From Mantis religiosa (taxonomy: Eukaryota; Arthropoda; Insecta; Mantodea; Mantidae): DNA of 64,000 nucleotides. Below, in pieces: positions 43,800 to 53,839 of this stretch (position 1 is the stretch's first letter; each line of letters starts with the position of its first letter). The DNA lies in NCBI GenBank assembly GCA_030765055.1, contig CM060957.1, positions 197,653,835 to 197,717,834 on the forward strand. The letters run 5' to 3'. The position numbers were made by a program, and so were the translations under genes. The notes beneath the pieces were generated by a model. That model was not told the DNA's origin. It did not search any database and saw only the letters and a program-made list of their open reading frames with translations.

Positions 43800-44469
43800 A
43801 TGAAACAGATACAACAGCCTGACCGCGAAGATGACCACGGAGATGAAGGCGGCAAACGAGGCCCTCACCGTAAAGTTCGAAGAGCAGCTGACGGGCGTGA
43901 GAGATGACGTCACAGAGCTCGGCAAGCGGATGGGACAAGTGGACGAGCACGTCAAAGATCTGGCGAGCCACGTTGACGAGCTGGAGGGAAAGGCTGACAG
44001 CAGCGCAAAGTCCCTCAACGCCAAGTTGGAGGACGTCGTCAGCAGGAGGTTAAATGATTTAAAGGGCGACACGTCGGGACACGACACATCTGCGCGCGTC
44101 AAACCTCCTAAATACGACGGCGCGACAACTTTCGAAGTCCTCAGCCGTCAATTCGACATGGTGGCCAAACACAACAAGTGGTCACCAAAGGAAGAGTCCA
44201 CAAAACCAATAGCTAGTCTCCAGGGACTAAGTCTTGAACGCGGTGCAGACAACGGCGGCACCCAAGGACATCAGGGAGGCCCTGGAGAATCTTTTTGGAA
44301 ACCACCGCTTAAACGCAGCGTAACGCAGCCAGCTAAAGGCAAGGTCACCGCAGCCAGGGGAGACGCTGCAGGAGTTCGCCCTGGCAGTTGAGCAACTGGC
44401 TACCAAGGCCTTAGTCGACCTCCCACCAGAGTTCGTATCTCGGGAAGCTGCCTACACATTCGTTGACGG
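43800..44469 (+). pseudogene. gag fragment of the second gypsy family
   Basis: The frame 43831-44391 starts with a predicted coiled coil (MKAANEALTVKFEEQLTG, VDEHVKDLASHVDELEGK). Then ARVKPPKYDGATTFEVLSRQ and FDMVAKHNKW mark the start of the capsid-type domain of this gypsy group. After a phase change near 44300 come GETLQEFALAVEQLATKAL and DLPPEFVSREAAYTFVDG, ending at 44469 against repeat X. GC-rich like the integrase fragment at 40.1 kb, and probably the same family. No LTR or pol is attached. Confidence 0.75.
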
Positions 44470-44605
44470 CTGTTGGTCTTTCAGGTTTGGCAGGCCATTA
44501 GGATATAACCAGCCTTTCCTCCATTTGCTAGATGAAGGACTTTCTTACTCCATAAATCAATAGTAAACCAATAATAGTTATACCACGTCAACTCGGTTAC
44601 TACAA
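44470..44605. repeat. Dispersed repeat X, copy 2
   Basis: Counterpart of 11076-11224, same orientation. It begins at the same word, tgttggtct, exactly where the gypsy gag similarity stops. Confidence 0.55.
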
Positions 44606-45949
44606 CTTCATGTGTTACATCCAGGCGCACCTCGGCATGGAAGAGGATCGGATCAGGTTAGGAGTGGCAATAAGAGGCGCAATGATAGATGTTTTGTAAT
44701 AAATCAACATAAAGCAAAAGAGACTCATAAACTACCGATAAACCTGATTGGTCAATCGAAACAAAAATGTCTTCAATACACTACCACTTCTATGTTGTTC
44801 TCAGAGAAAGGCATGTCTAAACAGAGAAATATTCTCTCAGTGCTACCATGGGACACTTGTATCAGCTGTGAAAAAAGAACTAAAGAAGATAAAACTACAA
44901 CTGGAAGCTAGTTTAACAATGCTGACTGTCATTTATCCGTTGTGATGTTTCCCATCTGTTACCCAAAGTGACTGCGCTGTCAGCAATGGACCAGAAAAAA
45001 CATCATAAACTTGTTCTTTTGCCACTTGCTCAACCGAGACTATGTCAAAGACGCGGTATGCAATCAATTCTTGTGACTTTGCTTTAAAAACAACAGAATC
45101 ATGAAAATAGTGCGGCCGGACATTCATGCAAAGTTAAGCCCAGTAACGATCGAAAGCGCTGAGTCTATCAATTCGGAATCATCAAATCCAGACATTTTCT
45201 AGATTGAAATATTCCATAAGATCTCACAATGAGAAGTTGCTGGTAATTGTTTGAATAGCGAAAACTGTGAGATGAATCAAGCCCTAAGAGATGAAGTAAA
45301 TAAAAGCGTCTAAAGAAGGGAGCACATGACGATGACTCACACTGCTAATGCAACAGTCAGTTACATGAGGCACCTGTGTGAAGAGAAGCCAGGAACAAAT
45401 TTCTCATCAATGAATAGAAAATTGTTAGTTTAATTAACTAACTAAATATAAAGATGTTGTAGGGAATAAGGGGAAGTATGCGATAAATATGAAGAAGAAA
45501 GACATGACGTGGGAAATGATTGGGAATGACTTTTATTCCAATGCAACTATCAGAACCAAAAGTACGAATCAACATTCTCAGTTTTACGTGGAGTTAAAAT
45601 GAAGTGCCAAGAAGGAGTGACGAGTGACTTGAACGCTCCAAGATGAGACATGCACAAAGTATTTATTCACAGAATTCAGTGAATTATAAAATCGCAAAGT
45701 TATTAGTAATTTAAGCAAAGGCGAGATCGCCATATGTCTTACAAAGCAAGTTCTAACCTCTCTCACACTTACGTAGTAAGCTTCACGGTAAATATTTCGA
45801 TAGTCTACAACTCTGTAGAAAATCTTGTGATACCTTCTCAAAATTATTTCTCCTCAAAGCCGTACTCTGTTAGGAGTCATTTAGGAGGCCTAAATGTAAC
45901 AAATAGACATTAAAAGCTGCGTTCACGCCCGCCATCTTGACTATTTACA
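44606..45949. other. No gene recognised
   Basis: Frames at 44612-44911 and 44748-44945 overlap in two phases and match no family. The minus frame 45584-45841 is unremarkable. Confidence 0.35.
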
Positions 45950-46080
45950 ATTCTTAATTACTTAACAACAGCAACATAACTTGTTAGTTTAACAAGATAT
46001 ATAACATGGGTGCTAATGTAACACTTGTTTGACAAATGCAATGTTTGCTATAACTATGACTAAACTTGTGATACCATAAC
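45950..46080 (-). repeat. Short dispersed repeat (MITE-like), copy 2
   Basis: The reverse complement aligns with 32170-32310. See that entry. Confidence 0.5.
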
Positions 46081-46832
46081 TACTTGGTTCCTAAAGCTAG
46101 AAATGCGGTGACTCATCAATATCATACTCAGACGGAGGAATGTCTGGAGATAGAAATATTTAGTGTTTCTGTGGAACATTTGTATTATCTGGAAAAAAAA
46201 CTAAACATAAAGCTACACCTGAGGACTATCTTCTCGATCTTATTACTCATCCTGCTGAAGTGCTGAGCTCTTTCTTCTAGCCAATGTGACAGGTATTTCT
46301 GGCCAAGGAACAGCAAGCTACACACATGTTTAATCCTCGCCTTCCTGAACGAATGTGAAAATGACTATGGAGGATCTATTAAGTACGTAGTAAGCAAACC
46401 AGTTGTGTGAGTTTGCTTTAAAATAACGGAAACCAGGAATACTACCAGTAATGTAACCACGTTAAAGATCTGGTGAAGGGCGCGACTACTAATGCTAGGA
46501 AACGATTCCACTGAATTATTTACTGCCGGACTTGTAGATGACAATTATTTGACAGATTTACATAATAGTTGTCTATGTAATTACAACTACTAAATACATA
46601 CAAACTAATATATTTATTAAACACGATCAAAATAAGAATTCTGTAATAATAATGATAATAAACACCAAAAAATGGTGAGACGAAAACTAACCGAAACTAC
46701 CTCTTTCCCGTTCAATAAGAACTGCTTCCTTTAAACGAGACAAGTAGGACTCTGATAACACACTCTATTCATCTCCATTTCATACGTCAACAAACTATGG
46801 TTTTGGAAACTTCACAATGAGGATTTATCAAA
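46081..46832. other. No gene recognised; 3' flank of the zinc-finger gene
   Basis: A/T-rich. The proximal part (toward 46832) should be the 3' UTR of the minus-strand zinc-finger gene, but I did not pick a polyadenylation site with confidence. Confidence 0.4.
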
Positions 46833-46916
46833 TTTTTATGTGCTGTTACCCTCATTTATTAAACAATGCGCTTTCAAAACTGACAACCGCCTAAAGGCCT
46901 TATCACAAACTTAATA
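46833..46916 (-). pseudogene. Decayed fourteenth finger beyond the stop codon
   Basis: The period-84 repeat continues past the stop. Tyr replaces the first Cys, the AAA codon of CKVC has become TAA, and then VCDKAFRRLSVLKAHCLINE follows in frame. The array once was longer and was shortened by a point change. Confidence 0.75.
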
Positions 46917-48168
46917 TTGGTGTGGCTTCTTACCTTCATGAACTAAAATATGTCTCCTCAAATGTGACAAATGAGTAAAGCTCTTATCACAAACTTCACA
47001 TTTGTGTGGCTTCTTACCCTCATGATGTAGATTATGGGTTTTCAAATTTGACAACTGAGTAAAGCTCTTATCACAAACTTTACATTTGTGTGTCCTCTTA
47101 CCTTCATGAACTAGATTATGGGTTTTCAAATTGCACAAATGAGTAAAGCTCTTATCACAAACTTTACATTTGTGTGTCTTTTTACCTTCATGAACTAGAT
47201 TATGGGTTTTTAAATGTGAAACCTGAATAAAGCTCTTATCACAAACTTTACATTTGTGTGTCCTCTTACCTTCATGAACTAGATTATGGGTTTTCAAATT
47301 GCACAAATGAGTAAAGCTCTTATCACAAACTTTACATTTGTGTGTCTTTTTACCTTCATGAACTAGATTATGTGTTTTTAAATGTGAAACCTGAATAAAG
47401 CTCTTATCACAAACTTTACATTTGTGTGTCCTCTTACCTTCATGAACTAGATTATGGGTTTTCAAACGTGACAAATGAGTAAAGCTCTTATCACAAACTT
47501 TACATTTGTGTCTCTTCTTACCTTCATGAACTAGATTATGGGTTTTCAAATTGCACAACTGAGTAAAGCTCTTATCACAAACTTTACATTTGTGTGATTT
47601 CTTACCTTCATGTATTAAATTATGTCTTTTCAAAGCGAACAATTGAGTAAAGCTCTTATCACAAACTTTACATTTGTGTGGCCTCTTACCTTCATGAACT
47701 AGATTATGGGTTTTCAAATTTGACAAATGAGTGAAGCTCTTGTCACAAACTTTACATTGATGTGACTTCTTACCCTCATGAATTAAATTATGTACCTTCA
47801 AGTTGTACAAACGAGTAAAGCTCCTACTGCAAACTTTACAAACGTGTGCCTTCTTACCTTCACAATCTAAATTATCTGATTTCACATGTGATAGCTTACA
47901 AAAGCTCTGATCAAAAACTTTACATTGGTGTGATCCCTTAACCCCATTAATTAAATTATGTTTGTTCAGATTTGCTGCAGAGCCAAAGCCTTCCTCACAC
48001 GTGCTACACTGCTGTGTTGTTTTGCTCATATCACTCACACTACAGTTTTTTAAGTATAAAGGTTCTATATATGAGTCTACGCCATCGCTTGTGTCTCTTG
48101 TTTGCACTTCAGCAGAGACCAATGGTGACTTGCCAAGAGTAGTGACAGGAACTGTTTCTGGGTGTAAT
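46911..48168 (-). CDS. C2H2 zinc-finger protein, terminal exon
   Basis: Probable sequence-specific DNA-binding protein. The minus frame runs to TAA 46911-46913. An acceptor, ATTTCAG|A, ends at 48169, so the first codons of the longer frame (MQHF, 48182) are intron, and the exon starts with RLHPETVPVTT. About 50 residues of linker precede thirteen 28-residue repeats (48008 to 46917). Repeats 1 and 2 are degenerate: 1 lacks the last His, 2 lacks one Cys and both His. Repeats 3-13 keep Cys2His2. The linker is EGKKxHK, not TGEKPY. Specificity residues (-1,2,3,6) vary little: RYNV, HSNT, QFAR, QCNT, HSRT, QSHT, HCNT, QSHT, HCNT, QSNT, HSHR. Repeats 8-9 and 10-11 are a near-perfect 168-bp duplication. 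The acidic N-terminal exon must lie at higher coordinates and was not found. Confidence 0.88.
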
Positions 48169-49559
48169 CTGAAATGTTGCATAACTTAGTATCATTTAGC
48201 GAATTAACGAGATAATAAAACTTGAAGACAGAATCAGTGAGTACATACACAGACATCGGTGACAATCACAGTTAAATCAATTCATGTAAGGTAACTATGC
48301 TGTAATCCACAATATTTTCAAAGAAATAATAAAGGTCTTTCCAATGAACATAGTGCTTTGTGTTTGTGGCAATAGAAACACAATATGAACTGACAATTAC
48401 ATCAACATCACTCTTTGCTATAAAGGCAACTATTCAATTTATTTTGTAATTTCTGTGTCTATAAACATGGCACTAAACGTATTTGTAAAAAAGCCAGCAT
48501 TATACAAAAGGAGATTTAAATTCAAAGGATCATTTCAGATGATGGAATTCAATACTGATTCTCTATCCATCACAAGATACATATGAACAGCAAACAAATG
48601 TGAGTCAAAAGTACATGAAGAGGCTAAAGAACAAATAAACAATCACAAATAATAAAATTGTCACCAACACATATTTCACAAATTGTGTGCTTCATTAAAA
48701 TTTACATCTCATATTTAATTCCTGTAGAGCTGCTCCTAAGAAGTAACAATAACTAACTTTTCTCATTCTGAATGAAGAACCTAGAAACTCCTCAACAAAA
48801 TACAAATAAGTATTACATAATCTGCGCGAAAATAAATTAAAATATATAATACACGTTGTATCAAGGGACACTTTAAAGCTAACTTACAATCACTTTCACT
48901 GCTTTTACAAATGCTCGTTATTTTTCGTCTCACAACTATGAGACTCAACGGTCAACTACTAAGGATGGCTTTTGATACCCCTGTTATACCCTGCCGGTCA
49001 TGGAGGAAATCTTCTGTCAAAGGAATGGAACCATGTCGAAGTCAAAGCTTCTATATCTACCAAATTCAAACGGTCTGCAACACATCAACGCGGTAAAAGA
49101 ATCAATCGCATACTACACAAATATAACAAAAACATCAATTACCTTTAAAGAAACTGAATGAAAATATATTTACAGATAAGTGAAGCTTTTGCTACAAGTA
49201 ATTATCTTTGTATCATATTTCTTGCTTCACAGTTACTAGCTTTGTTTACGTTTTAAATCGCACACTTTCAGCTTCATTACGTCCGGTACTAGCTCTAACT
49301 AAATGCTCTATTCTATCTTCCTAGCAGCAAACAACGAAAATGGTGGAGTGGTGTGATTAACAGTTAATTCCTTTAAATTAGGCATTCACTTGGTTTTTAG
49401 AACTGGGGTTCTCATATATCATTGTTCCGTTCACAATTTAGCTCGACGAAATTCCTGGACACAACTTCACTATTGATCCACCTCTCCACGTATTCAATGA
49501 GCGCTGCTCTGTTTGGAAGTTCAAGAAGCGCCCGTAAATCTAGAAGGGTGATGACATGT
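48169..49559. other. Intron and 5' region of the zinc-finger gene; no exon identified
   Basis: The upstream exons of the minus-strand zinc-finger gene should be here or further right. A donor-like TGATTGTAAGTTAG occurs on the minus strand near 48885. A GC-richer patch near 49270-49350 could be its 5' end. No KxE-rich acidic exon is visible. The hairpin-like repeat at 49120-49210 is related to the 43.2/43.7-kb pair. Confidence 0.35.
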
Positions 49560-50290
49560 TGTTAATACAGAGTTACTACTCCCATTAGTCCTGGACCCGT
49601 AGTACCAAGGATCCGGGCCTCCTCCTACTCGGGAGCGATGGTTAACTCCGGGGCTCTTTCCATAGGGCAATACCTGGAGTCTAAAAAGCCCCCCCTGCGC
49701 TGAACACAACGTGAAGACGGGATGGAAGTTCATACGCCACTTATGCGCGTCAACCCCGCAGGGAAGATTACCGATAACCTCGGTGGGGCCGAATAGTGAT
49801 CTAGCACACCTTCTACTAGCTCTGCAGGCTAGTACCTGGGACTTTTGGGGCAACCCTCTATCCCTTCCGGGCGGCCGTAGCCTGGCCGGAAGTACCCATT
49901 TACCCATGGCTGTCGGGAACACACTGCCCCCTCGAGTCCAACCCAATCCAAACAACTCCCCGACGGGAGGGGCTTGGCATGTTCAGCCCGAGGTTCCTCT
50001 AGTAGCGTGAGAGGTACCACGAGTGCTAAGGGTCCACTGCGCCCGCACCTCGGCAGCTAAAGTGGACGGATCCCCTCACCTACGGGAGGATGATGATGAC
50101 AGCAAGCAAGTTGAGGATCCGATGGTGGTGGCGGAACTTTTTATGGAGGGCGCACATTGTAAGTATTACTTCCTCAGCCACCCTCGCAAGCTAGTCACAA
50201 GATCTGTCCAAAAAGAAGGTAGCGCGCGATGCCGTCTGTACTTTGTTTGACTTCTAGATGGCAAGGCCTTAATAACGTCGGGCCAGAAGA
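49560..50290. other. GC-rich block of unknown nature
   Basis: Sharply different in composition from both sides. Frames are open on both strands (49521-49955 minus, 49711-50010 and 50023-50250 plus), but none shows a family motif. Frames open on both strands in GC-rich DNA are expected by chance. Possibly a piece of an unfamiliar retroelement. Confidence 0.4.
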
Positions 50291-50370
50291 CTGTGCCTAA
50301 TACACCAGAGTCCACTGTATCCTGCAGTCCACTCCTCACTTCAAGGAACAGGGATATGGTGCTTATGAAC

Positions 50371-52990
50371 CAGACGTCACGCCGACATTTACTCCTATTT
50401 TCCCTGGTTGTTCACTTGCGCGCTGACAGTTCTTCACGTGTTCTAGAGAGCCTCTTCCCCAACACGTTCTCGCCGACACTTACTCCTCTTCTCCTGGCTT
50501 GTTTACTTGCCCTGTAACAGTTCTTCACGTGTTCCACGTAGCTTCTTTCCCAACAGACTCTCGCCGACGCTTACTCCTCTTCTCCCGGCTTGTTAACTTC
50601 TCCGTTGACAGATCTTCACGTGCACTAGCTAGCCTCTTCCCCGACATGTTCTCGCTAAGCATACTCCCTTTCTCCCGCCTTGTTTACTTGGCCATTACGG
50701 GTTCTACAACTGTTCTAGGTAGCAACTTATCCAAAACGCTCTCGCCGACAACCACTACTTTTCTCCGGCTTGTTCCCTTGTTCATTGACAGTTGTTCACG
50801 TCTTCTAAATGGTCTCCTGCACAAGACGTTCACGCCGACTATTACTCCTGTTGTACACTTAGCCGTTGAAAATTCCTCACATGTTCCAGGTAGCCGCTTC
50901 TCCAACACGTTCTCGCGCATCCCTACTCCTTTGCTCTCGGCTTGTTCACTTGGCCGTTGACAGTTCTTCACGAGACCTAGGTAGTCGCTTCCCCAGCACG
51001 TTTTTGCCGAAGCCTACTAATTTCTCTTCAGCTTCTGCACTTGGCAGTTGACAGTTCTTCATGTGTTCTAGGTACCCGCTTCCCCATGCTCCCCCCAAGG
51101 CTTAGTCCTTTCCAATCGTCCTGTTTACTTGGCCGTTAACAGTTCCTCACCTGTTCTAGGCAGCCGCTTCCACAACACGTTCTCACCAACACCTATTCCC
51201 TGTCTCCCAGGTTGTTCACTCGGTCAGTGACATTTCTTCACGTGTTCTAGGTAACCTATTTCTCTGCACGCTTCCCACCAACACTTACTCCTTTCCTCCC
51301 TGCTTGTTTTCTTGGTCATTGACACTTCACGTGTTCTAAGTAGGCTCTTCCCCAACACGTCCAGGCCGACCCTTACTCCTGTTCTCGTGGCCTTTGACTG
51401 TTTCTCACATCTTGTAGGTAGCCACTTCCCCAACTCGTTCCTGCCGTCACTTACTACTTTCCTCCTGGCTTGTTAACTTGGCCGTTAACAGTTCCTCACT
51501 TGTTCTAGGCAGCCGCTTCCCCGACACGTTCCCGCCAGCAGTTACCCCTTTCCTCCCGGCTTGCTTACATGGCCGTTAACAGTTCATTTGTTATAGGTAG
51601 CCTATTCCCCAACACGTTCTCGCCGACAACATCCTCTTGTCCCGGCTTGTTCCCTGGGTCATTGGCAGTTCTTCACGTGTTCTAGGTAGCCGCTTCCCCA
51701 ACACGCTCTCGCCGACAACCACACCTCTTGTCCCGGCTTGTTCCCTTGGTCATTGACAGTTCTTCAAGTGTTCTAGATAGCCTCTTACACAAAACCTTCA
51801 GGCAGAACCTTACTTATGGTCCCATGGCTTGTTCATTTGGCCGTTGACAGTTCTTCACGTGTTCTAGGTTGCCTCTTCCATAACACATTCTCACCGACTC
51901 TTACTCCATTCTTAGCGGCTTGTCCACTTGGCCGTTGACATTTCTTCACATGTTCCAGATAGCCGCTTCCCGAACATGTTCTCGCCGACCACTACTCCTT
52001 TCCCCCCGGCATGTTCACTTGGCCGTTGACGGTTCTTGAGGTATTCTAGCTAGCCTCCTCCCGAAAGCGTTCTCCCCGACGCTTAATCGCTTCCTATCGG
52101 CTTGTTCACTTGGCCGTTGACAGATCTTCACGTGTTCAAGGTAGCCACTTCCCCCATACGTTTGCGCCGACACTTACTCCTTTCCTCTCGGCATATTCAC
52201 TTGGCCGCTGACTGTATCTCACATCTTTAGGTAGCCACTTCCCCAACCCGTTCATGTCAACACTTACTCCCCTTGTCCCAGCTTGTTCACTTGTCCGTTG
52301 ACAGTTCTTCACCTGTTCTAGGTAGCCACTTCCCCAACACGTTCTCGCCGACACAGCTTTTCACCTGGCATGTTCACTTGGCCGTTGACAGTTCTGCACA
52401 TGATCCAGGTAGCCTCTTCCCCAATACGATCTCGCCAACATTTACACCTTTGCTCCAGGCCTCTTCACTTTGTCGTTGACAGTTCCTCACGTGTTCTAGG
52501 TAGCCTCTTCCCCAACACGTTCTCGCCGACACTTACAGCTTTTCTCCCGGTTTGTTCACTTGGCCACTGACAGTTCTTCACATGATCCAGGTAGCCTCTT
52601 CCCACATACGATCTCGCCAACATTTACACCTTTTCTCCAGGCCTCTTCACTTTGTCGTTGACAGTTCCTCACGTGTTCTAGGTAGCCTCTTCCCCAACAC
52701 GTTCTCGCCGACACTTACACCTTTTCTCCCGGTATGTTCAGTTGGTCATTGACAGTTCTTCACGTGTTCTACGTAGCCTCTTCCCCAACACGTTCTCGCC
52801 GACATTTACAGCTTTTCTCCCGGCTTGTTCACTTGGCCACTGACAGTTCTTCACATGATCCAGATAGCCTCTTCCCACATACGATCTCGCCAATATTTAC
52901 ACCTTTTCTCCTGGCCTCTTCACTTGGTCGTTGACAGTTCTTCACGAGTTCTAGGTAGCCGCTTCTCCAGCACGTTACCCCAACGCTTCA
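50371..52990. repeat. ~91-bp satellite array, block 1
   Basis: Tandem units of about 91 bases. A typical unit is gttcttcacgtgttctaggt, agcctcttccccaacacg, ttctcgccgacacttactcc, ttttctcccggcttgttc, acttggccgttgaca. At this length the block holds about 29 units. Unit divergence is moderate; several carry small indels. Many contain the palindrome CACGTG. From 52390 on, units alternate in two subtypes (gttcctcacgtgttctagg and gttcttcacatgatccagg), giving a 182-bp period. The array is cut at its right end by the LINE and continues at 57690. Confidence 0.93.
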
Positions 52991-53015
52991 TACTAGTTGA
53001 TAATGATGCTCTTAT

Positions 53016-53756
53016 GGGTAGCACAGAAAAAGAATATGATATATCTTTCCTAGATGGCGTTGAGAAGTCTAATATTTCATCCCAGTTTCCAGTACATTTT
53101 ATAACGGTATTGAAAACGCAATGCAGTTGAGCAGATTGCAGGAATCTAAAATATTATTAGCTGCATTACGGCATGTCATAAGAAGGTTACATGATAAAGG
53201 TAAATCCATAGTTTTCCCATTGCCGGACGCCATTGACAGAATGGAACTAGAGGTTCACAATGTTACCACAGATCCAAAAGAACTTCTCAGTTTATTAAAT
53301 ACAGTTTTTGAAAGTAGAAATGAAGAGCTAGATTTGGAAGAAATTTGTAGTCAGTTTGTAAAATGTTATGGTAGGATATCAATGGACCCGAGTCAACCAT
53401 GTCCACATTGTTATGTCCATATTAGACACGACGATGTTGTAAATGCTAAATCAATCTCTCCTAAGAATCCTAAATCCATTTCTCCTACCATGCCCAAAAA
53501 TATTAATTCCAGTACCAATATAACGTTAAAAAATAAGTATTCCCTCAAAACTAATTCCTTCAAATCCTCATCCACAAAGCATGATCATAATGTTTTTAAA
53601 TCTCTAGTACAAGGGCTTTTGAAACAAAGAAGAAATTCTGTTCATCATCTGGAACCATCAGTAAGAAGAAAAATAAGGCTCAATCTTCCCGATCATCAAA
53701 CCAGTCAAGAAATTCTAACCATCCATTCTTTGGATGGAAAGTTGGGCAAGATATGA
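53016..53756 (+). pseudogene. LINE ORF1-like frame fused to the endonuclease end
   Basis: The frame 53121-53756 (211 codons) contains LDLEEICSQFVKCYGRISMD and a CPHCYVHIRH pair of cysteines with His, then a Ser/Lys/Asn-rich basic stretch (SISPKNPKSISPTMPKNINS), as in LINE ORF1 proteins. Near 53700-53780 another phase suddenly gives FFGWKVGQDMTSSDHRLIYF, the end of an AP-endonuclease domain with the SDH motif. Most of ORF1 and nearly all of the endonuclease are therefore deleted, and the two remnants are joined in different phases. Confidence 0.55.
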
Positions 53757-53839
53757 CCTCTAGTGACCATAGGCTCATTTATTTTAATTATAATATAGGC
53801 AGCAAGTCACAAACTCAGAAAATCAGTTCCGCCTTTTAG

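Noticed and set aside
47962..48189. Plus-strand frame across the start of the zinc-finger exon
   Set aside because: Antisense shadow of the exon.
50293..53130. Many overlapping 60-150-codon frames in the satellite, on both strands
   Set aside because: The 91-base period is not a multiple of three, so the same unit is read in all phases. Frames recur with the satellite period and show no codon signature.
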